This document shows, piece by piece, positions 6,014 to 15,498 of a stretch of DNA of 32,154 nucleotides. This DNA comes from Succinivibrionaceae bacterium. Its GTDB lineage: Bacteria; Pseudomonadota; Gammaproteobacteria; Enterobacterales; Succinivibrionaceae. The position numbers were made by a program, and so were the translations under genes. The notes under the pieces were generated by a model. It saw only the letters and a program-made list of their open reading frames with translations. It was not told where the DNA came from and searched no databases. Every line of letters starts with the position of its first letter. Positions within the stretch are counted from its first letter, which is position 1. The stretch covers positions 1-32,154 of the forward strand of contig JAHZGH010000012.1 of the NCBI GenBank assembly GCA_019420905.1. Reading direction: 5' to 3'.

Positions 6014-9000
6014 ATGGTCTACTCCTATACTGAGCAAAAGCGCATCCGTAAGGATTTTGGCAAGAGAGTAAAAGTCTTAGACACTCCATATTTACTTGCA
6101 GTTCAACTCGATTCTTTCAAACAATTTATAAGTTCAGACCCAAACAACGAAAACGGTTTAGTAGCTGCTTTTAAGAGCGTTTTTCCGATTAAGAGCTACT
6201 CAGGAAATGCTGAACTTTGCTATAACAGTTTCCATCTTGGCGAGCCCAAGTTTAATGTCCGTGAATGTATGATTCGCGGTACAACCTATTCTGCTCCGCT
6301 GAAAGTAAAATTAAGTCTGGTCCGTTACGAAAAAGATTCTCCCAAAACTGTAAAAGAGCGTATTGACCAGGATGTTTACATGGGAGAGATCCCACTCATG
6401 ACCGATAACGGTACCTTCATTGTTAATGGTACTGAGCGTGTCGTGGTATCTCAGCTACATCGTAGCCCGGGTGTTTTCTTTGACAATGATAAGGGTAAGA
6501 CACATCCAGGTCGTATCCTTTTTAGTGCTCGCGTAATTCCTTATCGTGGCTCTTGGCTTGACTTTGAATTCGATCATCGTGATAACTTATTTGTTCGTAT
6601 TGATCGTCGTCGTAAATTGCCTGCAACAGTGCTCTTAAGAGCTTTGGGTTATAATACCGAGCAAATATTAAACTTATTCTTTGATACTGTAGAAGTAGAG
6701 TTTAAGAGCAATAAGATTTTAATGGAATTGGTACCTGAAAGATTGCGTGGAGAAACAGCAACTTTCGATATCATGCTCAATAAAGAAGTCTTAGTAGAAA
6801 AAGGTAAGAAGATCACTGCTCGTCATATTCGTCAGTTAAATAAAGCTGGCGTAAAGACTATAGAAGTTCCCCCTGAGTATTTGCTTGATAAGATTGTTGC
6901 TCGTGATTATCGCAATAAATTGGGAGAGGTGGTTTTAGCCGCTAATACAGTTTTAACAGCTGAGAATCTGTCCGCAATTTCTGAAAATTCTTTAAAGAAG
7001 ATTGAAATTCTTTATACCAGTCAGGTTGACGAAGGTCCTTTTATTTCTGATACTTTGCGTTCGGATACTACCAGAGATCTTTCTTCTGACGAAGCTGATC
7101 GTTATGCTGCTTTGTATGAAATTTATAAGATGATGCGTCCAGGTGAAATGCCTAACGCAGAAGCAGCTGATACCTTATTTAAGAATTTATTCTTTGCAGA
7201 AGACCGCTATGATCTTTCTTCTGTTGGACGCATGAAGTTTGATTCTCATTTTGTTGAAGAGAAGAATTTCAAAGCTGGTTTATCTCGCTTATTATCTGAT
7301 CCTAATGTACAGATTAATACTGAGGAATCTGGTATAGCTATTGTTAATGGCTTTGTTTATGCTCAGTTCCCTCAGGTTGTAGATGCAATTCGCCCTTATC
7401 TTGATCAGGGTGAGGTGGCTTGTATGCCTAATACTAGCCCTAAGCGTATTGCTAATAAACTTTTAGATTATTTAGATAATTCTTTAGTACCTGCTAAAAA
7501 GGATCCGATGCTAACTGCTGCTGAGCGTTATTTACATAAAGTAAAGATTGCTCCTGAGGGTGGCGTAGAATTTGGATTTGATAATGCAATCATTATGCCT
7601 TTGAATCTGCTTGATTTAAGCGCTAATGTAATTGAGCTTACAGGCAAGGCAACTGATTCTAAGGGCAAGGAATTAGAATTAGACACAACTGGCATTGAAA
7701 ACGAGGCCTCCCGCGGTACTTTAAATAATTCAGATATTGTTAAGGTTATTCGTTACTTAGTTAAGATTCGTAACGGCAAAGAGAATATAGATGATATTGA
7801 TCATTTAGGAAATCGTCGTATTCGCTCTGTTGGAGAGATGGCTGAAAATCAATTCCGTATTGGGTTAGTTCGTGTTGAACGTGCGGTTAAGGAAAGATTA
7901 TCATTAGGTGATCTTGATAACACAACTCCGCAGGAACTTATCAATGCAAAACCGATTTCTGCAGCTATTAAAGAGTTCTACGGTTCAAGTCAGCTTTCTC
8001 AGTTTATGGATCAAAACAATCCTTTATCTGAGATTACCCACAAGCGCCGTATTTCAGCTTTAGGTCCAGGCGGATTAACACGTGAGCGTGCAGGATTCGA
8101 GGTTCGTGACGTTCATCCGACACATTACGGTCGTTTATGTCCTATTGAGACACCAGAAGGCCCGAATATTGGTCTTATTAACTCATTGGCTGTATTTGCT
8201 CGTTGCAATGATTATGGCTTCTTGGAGACCCCATATCGTTTTGTTAAGGACGGAGTTGTTTCCGAAGAATTCCAGTATTTATCTGCTATTGAAGAAGGTC
8301 AGTATGTAATTGCTCAGGCGAATACTGACTTAGATGAAAATGGCAAGATTATCCCAGAATATGTACAGTGTCGTTATAAAGGTGAATCTGAGGTTAGACG
8401 AGCTCAGGACGTTCAATTTATGGACGTTTCTCCGCAGCAGATTATTTCTGTAGCGGCTGCCTTGATTCCTTTCTTGGAGCATGACGATGCTAACCGTGCA
8501 TTGATGGGTGCAAACATGCAGCGTCAGGCCGTTCCAACTGTACGCTCTGAAAAGCCTTTTGTTGGAACAGGTATGGAGCGTGCATTAGCAGTTGATTCTG
8601 GAGTATCCATTATCGCTAAGCGTGGCGGTATTGTTGAACACGTTGACGGCGCACGAATTGTTGTACGTGTAAACTTAGATGAGATTGAAAACGAGCGCGA
8701 TGCCGGTATTGATATTTATAATCTCATTAAGTATTCACGTTCTAATCAGAATACTTGCGTAAACCAGCGTCCTTGCGTAAGTTTGCATGAGAAGGTGAAG
8801 GCAGGTGACGTTTTAGCTGATGGCTCATCATCTGATATGGGCGAGTTGGCTTTAGGTCAAAATATGCGCATTGCTTTCATGCCATGGAATGGCTACAACT
8901 ATGAGGACTCTATCTTAGTTTCTGAGCGTGTTGCAGCTAAGGATCGTTTAACCACTATTCATATTCAAGAGTTATCTTGCGTAGCACGTGATACTAAGCT

Positions 9001-10495
9001 AGGCCCAGAGGAAATTACAGCCGATATTCCTAACGTTGGAGAGCAGGCTTTATCAAAGCTTGATGAAGCTGGTATCGTTTATGTAGGCGCAGAAGTTGTC
9101 GGCGGCGATATTTTGGTTGGTAAGGTTACTCCAAAAGGGGAAACTCAGTTAACTCCTGAAGAGAAATTATTACGCGCAATTTTTGGTGAGAAAGCTTCTG
9201 AGGTCAAGGATTCTTCTTTACGTGTTCCTAATGACACTACAGGTACTGTTGTTGATGTACAAATTTTCACTCGTGAAGGAGTAGAAAAGGATAAGCGCGC
9301 TAAAGAAATTGAAGAAATGCATATTGCTCAGGCTAAGAAAGATCTTGATGAGGAATATGCTTTCTTAACCGCAGGCTTATTGCATCAGGTACGTGTACTC
9401 TTAACAAAGAACGGCTTAACTGAAGAGCAGGTTAATGCTTTGGATGATAAGGAATTATTTGTCCAGAGACTTAATTCTGATGTCGCTCAGCGTCAGCTTG
9501 AGGAGTTTAATACTCGTTTAGATGAGTTCGCTAAGGAATATCGAGAGAAGTTTGAAGCTGAGAAGAAGAAGATCACTGAGGGAGATGATTTAACACCTGG
9601 TGTCTTGAAGATTGTAAAAGTCTACTTAGCTGTTAAGCGCCGTATTCAGCCTGGAGATAAGCTGGCAGGTCGCCATGGTAATAAGGGTGTTATTTCTCGT
9701 ATTAACCCGATTGAAGATATGCCGTTTGACGAGAATGGTAAGCCTGTTGATATGGTTTTAAATCCGTTAGGTGTTCCTTCTCGTATGAATATCGGTCAGG
9801 TTTTAGAGGTTCATTTGGGTCTTGCGGCTAAAGGCATTGGCGATATGATCAATAAGATGATTATTGAGCAGCGTGCAATCTCTGAAATTCGTAAGACTTT
9901 ACAAGATATATATGACTTGGGCGATACTTCTCAAAAGATTGATATTTCTGAGTTAAGCGATACTGAGGTTATGACCTTAGCTAATAACATGCGCGATGGA
10001 TTTACTGTTGCTACGCCAGTATTTGACGGTGCTCAGGAAGAAAACATTAAAGAAATGTTACGTATGGCAGGTTTACCAGAGTCAGGTCAGATGACATTGT
10101 ACGATGGTCGTACAGGTCGAGCCTTTGAGCGTAAGGTAACTGTGGGTTATATGTACATGCTGAAGCTTAATCATTTAGTTGATGATAAGATGCATGCTCG
10201 TTCTACTGGATCTTACAGCCTCGTAACTCAGCAGCCGTTAGGCGGTAAGGCTCAGTTTGGTGGCCAGCGCTTCGGTGAAATGGAAGTCTGGGCATTAGAG
10301 GCTTATGGTGCAGCTTATACTCTGCGAGAGATGCTAACTGTCAAGTCAGATGATGTTAACGGCAGAACTAAGATGTATAAGAACATCGTTGATGGTGTGT
10401 ACCGCATGGATGCAGGTATTCCTGAATCCTTTAACGTATTGCTGCGCGAAATTCGTTCGCTCGGTATCAATATCGATCTCGTCCGCAAGGAATAA
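6014..10495 (+). CDS. rpoB: RNA polymerase beta subunit, with about 150 extra residues in the lobe
   Basis: RpoB forms, with RpoC, the catalytic cleft of RNA polymerase. The start MVYSYTEQKRIRKDFGKR matches E. coli and has AGAGG 11 nt upstream; an open frame upstream to 5927 has no family support. The product has 1493 residues against 1342 in E. coli. The rifampicin region at about 657-690 (GSSQLSQFMDQNNPLSEI) is wild type, with D666, H676 and S681 at the sites of E. coli 516, 526 and 531, so rifampicin sensitivity is expected. Nearly all extra length is one insertion, about residues 415-566, between VGRMKFD and LNNSDIVKVIRYLVKIRNGK. It lies soon after the gate loop KMMRPGEMP (372-380). E. 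coli lacks it, and I do not recognise it as any known domain. The later coiled-coil insertion (E. coli about 940-1040) is present at normal size. Confidence 0.99.
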   Translation: MVYSYTEQKRIRKDFGKRVKVLDTPYLLAVQLDSFKQFISSDPNNENGLVAAFKSVFPIKSYSGNAELCYNSFHLGEPKFNVRECMIRGTTYSAPLKVKLSLVRYEKDSPKTVKERIDQDVYMGEIPLMTDNGTFIVNGTERVVVSQLHRSPGVFFDNDKGKTHPGRILFSARVIPYRGSWLDFEFDHRDNLFVRIDRRRKLPATVLLRALGYNTEQILNLFFDTVEVEFKSNKILMELVPERLRGETATFDIMLNKEVLVEKGKKITARHIRQLNKAGVKTIEVPPEYLLDKIVARDYRNKLGEVVLAANTVLTAENLSAISENSLKKIEILYTSQVDEGPFISDTLRSDTTRDLSSDEADRYAALYEIYKMMRPGEMPNAEAADTLFKNLFFAEDRYDLSSVGRMKFDSHFVEEKNFKAGLSRLLSDPNVQINTEESGIAIVNGFVYAQFPQVVDAIRPYLDQGEVACMPNTSPKRIANKLLDYLDNSLVPAKKDPMLTAAERYLHKVKIAPEGGVEFGFDNAIIMPLNLLDLSANVIELTGKATDSKGKELELDTTGIENEASRGTLNNSDIVKVIRYLVKIRNGKENIDDIDHLGNRRIRSVGEMAENQFRIGLVRVERAVKERLSLGDLDNTTPQELINAKPISAAIKEFYGSSQLSQFMDQNNPLSEITHKRRISALGPGGLTRERAGFEVRDVHPTHYGRLCPIETPEGPNIGLINSLAVFARCNDYGFLETPYRFVKDGVVSEEFQYLSAIEEGQYVIAQANTDLDENGKIIPEYVQCRYKGESEVRRAQDVQFMDVSPQQIISVAAALIPFLEHDDANRALMGANMQRQAVPTVRSEKPFVGTGMERALAVDSGVSIIAKRGGIVEHVDGARIVVRVNLDEIENERDAGIDIYNLIKYSRSNQNTCVNQRPCVSLHEKVKAGDVLADGSSSDMGELALGQNMRIAFMPWNGYNYEDSILVSERVAAKDRLTTIHIQELSCVARDTKLGPEEITADIPNVGEQALSKLDEAGIVYVGAEVVGGDILVGKVTPKGETQLTPEEKLLRAIFGEKASEVKDSSLRVPNDTTGTVVDVQIFTREGVEKDKRAKEIEEMHIAQAKKDLDEEYAFLTAGLLHQVRVLLTKNGLTEEQVNALDDKELFVQRLNSDVAQRQLEEFNTRLDEFAKEYREKFEAEKKKITEGDDLTPGVLKIVKVYLAVKRRIQPGDKLAGRHGNKGVISRINPIEDMPFDENGKPVDMVLNPLGVPSRMNIGQVLEVHLGLAAKGIGDMINKMIIEQRAISEIRKTLQDIYDLGDTSQKIDISELSDTEVMTLANNMRDGFTVATPVFDGAQEENIKEMLRMAGLPESGQMTLYDGRTGRAFERKVTVGYMYMLKLNHLVDDKMHARSTGSYSLVTQQPLGGKAQFGGQRFGEMEVWALEAYGAAYTLREMLTVKSDDVNGRTKMYKNIVDGVYRMDAGIPESFNVLLREIRSLGINIDLVRKE

Positions 10496-10503
10496 GTTTC
10501 TAT

Positions 10504-10525
10504 ACCGAGAGGGTGACCTCTCGGT
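10504..10525 (+). other. Intercistronic hairpin between rpoB and rpoC with GNRA-type loop
   Basis: ACCGAGAGG (10504-10512) and CCTCTCGGT (10517-10525) form a perfect 9-bp stem closed by GTGA, a GNRA-type tetraloop. No T-tract follows, so it is probably an mRNA stability or processing element in the 57-nt rpoB-rpoC spacer and not a terminator. The rpoC ribosome site AGGAG starts 15 nt downstream. Confidence 0.7.
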
Positions 10526-10552
10526 TCAGCTACGACAATAGGAGAAACTGTT

Positions 10553-13500
10553 GTGAGCATACAGGAAAACGGTCAGAACGAAGATCTGTTACAGGGTCTT
10601 ACCAACCAGACTAAGGTAGCTAATGATGATCCAGAAATGGATTTACAATTAAGCGGTAGTTTAGGTAAATTAGCCAATCGTAGCAATGCTTTTAAGCAAC
10701 GTCTTGAAGATTTTGACGCTATTAAGATTGGTTTAGCTTCCCCTGAAATGATTCGTGCTTGGTCTTATGGTGAGGTTAAGAAGCCGGAGACCATTAATTA
10801 TCGTACCTTTAAACCCGAGCGTGACGGCTTGTTCTGTGCACGTATTTTCGGACCTATTAAAGATTACGAATGCTTGTGTGGTAAGTATAAGCGTTTAAAG
10901 CATCGTGGAACCATCTGCGATAAGTGTGGTGTAGAAGTTACTCAGGCTAAGGTTCGTCGTGAACGCATGGGCCATATTGAATTAGCTTCTCCAGTAGCCC
11001 ATATTTGGTACTTAAAATCTTTGCCATCTCGTATCGGTTTAATTCTGGATATGAAGTTACGTGATATTGAAAGCGTACTTTATTTTGAGAGTTATGTTGT
11101 TACCGATCCGGGAATGACTGATCTTAATGAACGTCAGCTTTTAACTGAAGAGCAGTATGTAGAGGCTTTAGCTGTTTATGGTGATGATTTCACCGCTAAG
11201 ATGGGTGCAGAAGCTATCTTAGAGTTATTGCAGCATATCAATCTTGAGGAAGAAGTTAAGTCTTTAAGAGAGGCTTTAGATAGTACTTCATCAGAAAGCA
11301 ACCGTAAAAAATTTGCAAAGCGTATTAAGCTTATTGAGTCGTTTATCAATTCAGGTAATAAACCTGAATGGATGATTTTAACAGTATTACCGGTTCTGCC
11401 TCCTGATTTACGTCCGTTGGTGCCATTAGATGGAGGTCGTTTTGCTACTTCTGATCTTAACGATCTTTATCGTCGCGTAATTAACCGCAATAATCGTTTA
11501 AAGCGTCTTTTGGATTTAGCAGCACCGGAAATCATTGTACGTAATGAAAAACGCATGCTTCAGGAATCAGTTGATGCTCTTATGGATAATGGTCGTCGCG
11601 GCCGAGCAATTACTGGCTCTAACAAGCGTCCGCTTAAGTCCTTAGCAGATATGATTAAGGGTAAGCAAGGTCGTTTCCGCCAGAACTTGTTAGGTAAGCG
11701 TGTTGATTATTCTGGACGTTCTGTAATCACTTGCGGACCGTTCTTACGCTTGCATCAGTGCGGTTTACCAAAGAAGATGGCTTTAGAGCTTTTCAAGCCA
11801 TTTATCTATGGAAGGTTGGAGTTACGTGGTTTAGCTACTACTATTAAAGCTGCTAAGAAGATGGTAGAGCGTGAAGATCCTATCGTATGGGATGTTCTTG
11901 ACGAAGTAATTCGCGAGCATCCTATTATGTTAAACCGTGCTCCTACCTTACACCGTTTAGGTATTCAAGCTTTTGAACCTGTGCTCATTGAAGGTAAGGC
12001 AATTCGTCTGCATCCGTTAGTTTGTCCGGCATTTAATGCTGACTTCGATGGAGATCAGATGGCTGTGCACGTTCCTTTGACTTTAGAAGCTCAGTTAGAA
12101 GCCCGTGCTTTAATGATGTCTACCAACAATGTATTGTCCCCTGCTTCTGGAGACCCTATCATTGTTCCGGCTCAGGACGTTGTTCTAGGTCTGTATTACA
12201 TGACCCGTATGCGTATTGGAGCTCGTGGTGAAGGTTTAATTTTGACTGATGCTAAGGAAGCTGAACGTCTGTACAAGGCAGATATGGTTGACTTCCATGC
12301 TCGTATTGCTTGCCGCATTCATTTCTTTGAAAAGAATCCAGATACTGGTGAATTCATTGAAAAGAATGAGATGCGTTTAACCACTGTTGGCCGTGCAATG
12401 TTGTCATTGATTTTACCTAAGGGTATGTCTTATGACCTTATTGACCCTCCATCAGAGGGAGTTACTCAGGAAAATATTAAAGATATTTTATCTGAGAAAA
12501 ATTGGTTTACCAGAGTTTCTAATGTACCGTTAGGTAAGAAGAAAATTGGTGCCTTATTAAATACTTGCTATCATCTTTTAGGATTAAAGGATACTGTTAT
12601 CTTTGCTGACCATGTGATGTATACCGGTTTTGCTAATGCAGCTATTTCCGGTTCCTCAGTATGTGTTGACGATATGCTCATTCCTAAGGAGAAGTACACC
12701 ATTATTTCTTCAGCTCAGAAGGAAGTAATGTCCATTCAGAGTCAGTATGAAAATGGTCAGATTACCCCGGGCGAGCGTTATAATAAGGTTATTGACGTTT
12801 GGTCAAATGCAAATGAAAAAGTAGCTAAGGCTATGATGGCCAACCTTTCAACTCAGACAGCTAAGAATATCTTGGGAGAAGAGGAGAAAGAAGCTTCATT
12901 TAATAGTATTTATATGATGGCTGACTCTGGTGCTCGTGGTTCTCCGGCACAGATTCGTCAGTTAGCAGGTATGCGTGGCTTGATGGCTAAGCCGGATGGT
13001 TCCATTATCGAAACCCCTATTACTGCAAACTTCCGTGAAGGCTTAAATGTACAACAGTACTTTATTTCTACTCATGGTGCTCGTAAAGGTTTGGCTGATA
13101 CTGCATTGAAGACGGCAAACTCAGGTTACTTAACCCGTCGTTTAGTCGATGTTGCGCAGGATATGGTAATCTGCGAGAGCGATTGTGGTACTGATGACGG
13201 TCTTGATATCACTCCTCATGTTAATGGCGGTGATGTTATTGAGACTTTGAGAGATCGTGTCCTAGGACGTGTCTTAGCAGCTGATGTTTTGAAGCCAGGT
13301 TCTAAGTCTGTATTGATCCCGGCAGGAACTCTTTTAGATGAGAAGCTTTGCTCTGTATTAGAGGCTAACTCTGTAGATCACGTTAAGATTAGATCTCCTA
13401 TTACTTGTAAGTCTCGCTATGGCATTTGCGCAAAATGTTATGGCCGTGATTTAGCTCGAGGCCACTTAGTAAATCCAGGAGAGGCAGTAGGTGTTATGGC

Positions 13501-15001
13501 TGCTCAATCAATTGGTGAGCCAGGCACTCAGTTAACAATGCGTACCTTCCATATTGGTGGTGCCGCATCGCGTGCTGTTGCTGAATCTGGTGCTACTGTA
13601 CGTAGTGCTGGTACTATTAAGATTGAGAATTCTAAGCTTGTTACCAACACTGAAGGCAAGCTGGTTGTAACTTCTCGTCAGTCTGAACTTTTCGTTGTAG
13701 ATGAGTTCGGATCAGTTAAGGACAGCCATAAGCTTCCTTATGGAGCTGTTTTAGAGGTTAAGGAAGGCGATAGCGTAGCTGTAGGACAAACTGTAGCTCG
13801 TTGGGATCCGCATACTCATCCGATTATTTCTGAAGTACATGGTTATATTAAGTTCTCAGATATTATTGAGGGTGTAACTGTTGATAAGAAAGAAGATGAG
13901 GCCTTAGGTATTTCTTCAATCGAAGTACGTGAGATGGCTGCGCGACCTACTCAGGGTAAAGAGAAGCGTCCGTCTGTTAAGATTGTTGATTCTCTGGGTA
14001 ATGATGTACTTATCCCTGGTACTACTGTTGCAGCACAGTATATGCTTCAGGCAAAAGCTATTGTCCAGTTACAGGATGGTGCTGAGGTTAATATCGGTGA
14101 TGTTATCGCACGTATTCCTCAAGTTGCAGGCGGTACTAAAGATATTACTGGCGGTCTGCCACGTGTTGCAGATCTCTTTGAGGCCCGTGCTCCTAAGGAA
14201 CCTGCAATTTTAGCTGAGATTTCAGGAACCATATCTTTCGGTAAGGATACTAAGTCTAAGCGTCGCTTAATGATTACACCAGCAGCAGGAGCTGTTGATG
14301 AGAATGGTGATCCTATCGAAGCTCATGAGGAAATGATTGCTTTATCACGTAATCTCAATGTATTTGAGGGTGAAACTGTATCTAAAGGCGAAATGATTGC
14401 TGACGGACCTGAATCTCCTCATGATATTTTACGTTTACGTGGAGTCAATGCTGTCGCTAATTACATTGTAAATGAAGTTCAAGACGTATACCGTTTACAA
14501 GGTGTAAAGATTAACGATAAGCACATTGAAGTCATCGTTCGTCAGATGCTACGTAAGTGTGAAATTACTGATGCTGGTGATAGTACCGAGTTTTTAGAAG
14601 GCGAGCATGTAGAAGTAAGTCATGTACGTGCTGCTAATGAAAAACTTGCTGCTGCAGGTAAGAAACTTGTTAAGTATAATCATATCTTAATGGGTCTTAC
14701 CAAAGCCTCATTAAGTACAGATTCCTTTATTTCTGCCGCTTCCTTCCAGGAAACTACACGCGTTCTCACGGAGGCCTCTGTTGAGGGTAAAGTTGACGAA
14801 TTGCGCGGCTTAAAGGAGAATGTAATTGTGGGAAGACTTATTCCTGCAGGTACTGGCTTTAAGTATCACAAGTCACGTCGTGATGAGTTAGAGCGTATCA
14901 ATAATGAGCGTTCTTTAGAGCAGGCGACTGTATCTGCAGAAGAGCTGCAGAAGCAATTAGGTGCCGCTTTAGAGGCTGCAGATGTTGCTAAAAGCGAATA
15001 A
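10553..15001 (+). CDS. rpoC: RNA polymerase beta-prime subunit
   Basis: RpoC carries the catalytic magnesium site. The GTG start at 10553 has AGGAG (10540-10544) 8 nt before it. The zinc ribbon CLCGKYKRLKHRGTICDKCG lies near the N-terminus, and NADFDGDQMAVHV at 495-507 holds the three catalytic aspartates (497, 499, 501). The bridge helix/trigger loop region with MADSGARGSPAQIRQLAG is intact, and the second zinc site is CESDCG plus CKSRYGICAKCYGRD. The product has 1482 residues (E. coli 1407). 37 extra residues lie before FDAIKIGLASPEMIRAW: the start DLLQGLTNQTK resembles E. coli DLLKFLKAQTK and a new segment (about 25-53) follows. A second addition of about 26 residues (nt about 12450-12530) precedes the segment GKKKIGALLNTCYHLLGL. 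Confidence 0.99.
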   Translation: MSIQENGQNEDLLQGLTNQTKVANDDPEMDLQLSGSLGKLANRSNAFKQRLEDFDAIKIGLASPEMIRAWSYGEVKKPETINYRTFKPERDGLFCARIFGPIKDYECLCGKYKRLKHRGTICDKCGVEVTQAKVRRERMGHIELASPVAHIWYLKSLPSRIGLILDMKLRDIESVLYFESYVVTDPGMTDLNERQLLTEEQYVEALAVYGDDFTAKMGAEAILELLQHINLEEEVKSLREALDSTSSESNRKKFAKRIKLIESFINSGNKPEWMILTVLPVLPPDLRPLVPLDGGRFATSDLNDLYRRVINRNNRLKRLLDLAAPEIIVRNEKRMLQESVDALMDNGRRGRAITGSNKRPLKSLADMIKGKQGRFRQNLLGKRVDYSGRSVITCGPFLRLHQCGLPKKMALELFKPFIYGRLELRGLATTIKAAKKMVEREDPIVWDVLDEVIREHPIMLNRAPTLHRLGIQAFEPVLIEGKAIRLHPLVCPAFNADFDGDQMAVHVPLTLEAQLEARALMMSTNNVLSPASGDPIIVPAQDVVLGLYYMTRMRIGARGEGLILTDAKEAERLYKADMVDFHARIACRIHFFEKNPDTGEFIEKNEMRLTTVGRAMLSLILPKGMSYDLIDPPSEGVTQENIKDILSEKNWFTRVSNVPLGKKKIGALLNTCYHLLGLKDTVIFADHVMYTGFANAAISGSSVCVDDMLIPKEKYTIISSAQKEVMSIQSQYENGQITPGERYNKVIDVWSNANEKVAKAMMANLSTQTAKNILGEEEKEASFNSIYMMADSGARGSPAQIRQLAGMRGLMAKPDGSIIETPITANFREGLNVQQYFISTHGARKGLADTALKTANSGYLTRRLVDVAQDMVICESDCGTDDGLDITPHVNGGDVIETLRDRVLGRVLAADVLKPGSKSVLIPAGTLLDEKLCSVLEANSVDHVKIRSPITCKSRYGICAKCYGRDLARGHLVNPGEAVGVMAAQSIGEPGTQLTMRTFHIGGAASRAVAESGATVRSAGTIKIENSKLVTNTEGKLVVTSRQSELFVVDEFGSVKDSHKLPYGAVLEVKEGDSVAVGQTVARWDPHTHPIISEVHGYIKFSDIIEGVTVDKKEDEALGISSIEVREMAARPTQGKEKRPSVKIVDSLGNDVLIPGTTVAAQYMLQAKAIVQLQDGAEVNIGDVIARIPQVAGGTKDITGGLPRVADLFEARAPKEPAILAEISGTISFGKDTKSKRRLMITPAAGAVDENGDPIEAHEEMIALSRNLNVFEGETVSKGEMIADGPESPHDILRLRGVNAVANYIVNEVQDVYRLQGVKINDKHIEVIVRQMLRKCEITDAGDSTEFLEGEHVEVSHVRAANEKLAAAGKKLVKYNHILMGLTKASLSTDSFISAASFQETTRVLTEASVEGKVDELRGLKENVIVGRLIPAGTGFKYHKSRRDELERINNERSLEQATVSAEELQKQLGAALEAADVAKSE

Positions 15002-15019
15002 AAATTTATAGATTCAGAG

Positions 15020-15048
15020 ATGCCCACATTATGTGGGCATTTTTTTTT
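15020..15048 (+). terminator. Strong intrinsic terminator after rpoC
   Basis: ATGCCCACA (15020-15028) and TGTGGGCAT (15032-15040) form a 9-bp stem with a 3-nt loop, followed directly by eight T. It ends the rplK-rpoC operon. The next base pairs (GGAG, 15049-15052) are already the ribosome site of ridA, so no promoter fits between terminator and ridA. Confidence 0.95.
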
Positions 15049-15061
15049 GGAGATAAACATA

Positions 15062-15448
15062 ATGTCTGAAATTAAAGTGATTTCTACGGAGATGGCTCCG
15101 GCTGCTATTGGTCCGTATGTTCAGGGAAAGGTTGTAGGGGGGATGCTTTACGCTTCAGGACAGATACCTTTAGACCCTAAGACTGGTTTAATTATTGCAG
15201 GAGATATAAAAGATCAGGCCAGACAAGCTTTGACTAATGTTAAAGCTCTTGTTGAGGCTGCAGGCAGCGATTTAAGTTTAGTTGTTAAAACTACTTGTTT
15301 TTTAAAAGATATTGCTGATTTTGCTGCTTTTAATGAAGTTTATGCAGAGTTTTTTAAGATAAACCCGCCGGCCCGCTCTTGTGTAGGAGGCATTGATTTA
15401 CCTAAGGGAGCATTATGTGAGATTGAAGTAATTGCTTCAATTAAATAA
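15062..15448 (+). CDS. ridA: RidA-family 2-iminobutanoate/2-iminopropanoate deaminase
   Basis: RidA hydrolyses reactive enamine/imine intermediates released by pyridoxal-phosphate enzymes such as threonine dehydratase. The 128-residue product shows the family pattern: AIGPYVQG near residue 15, LYASGQIPLDPKTG, and the active-site region NPPARSCVGG with the conserved arginine. LCEIEVIASIK contains the conserved glutamate. Start is at ATG 15062 with GGAG 9 nt upstream; the open frame reaching back to 15020 runs through the terminator and is not used. Lying immediately behind a strong terminator, the gene must depend on read-through or on a promoter inside rpoC. The link to translation genes is not obvious. 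Confidence 0.93.
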   Translation: MSEIKVISTEMAPAAIGPYVQGKVVGGMLYASGQIPLDPKTGLIIAGDIKDQARQALTNVKALVEAAGSDLSLVVKTTCFLKDIADFAAFNEVYAEFFKINPPARSCVGGIDLPKGALCEIEVIASIK

Positions 15449-15455
15449 AAATCTT

Positions 15456-15488
15456 GGCCATCTTATGAAGATGGCCTTAATTATTTTT
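15456..15488 (+). terminator. Probable intrinsic terminator between ridA and tusD
   Basis: GGCCATCTT (15456-15464) and AAGATGGCC (15468-15476) form a perfect 9-bp stem with loop ATG. The tail TTAATTATTTTT is only partly T. It runs directly into GGAG (15489-15492), the ribosome site of tusD. Termination may be partial. Confidence 0.75.
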
Positions 15489-15498
15489 GGAGATTCAG

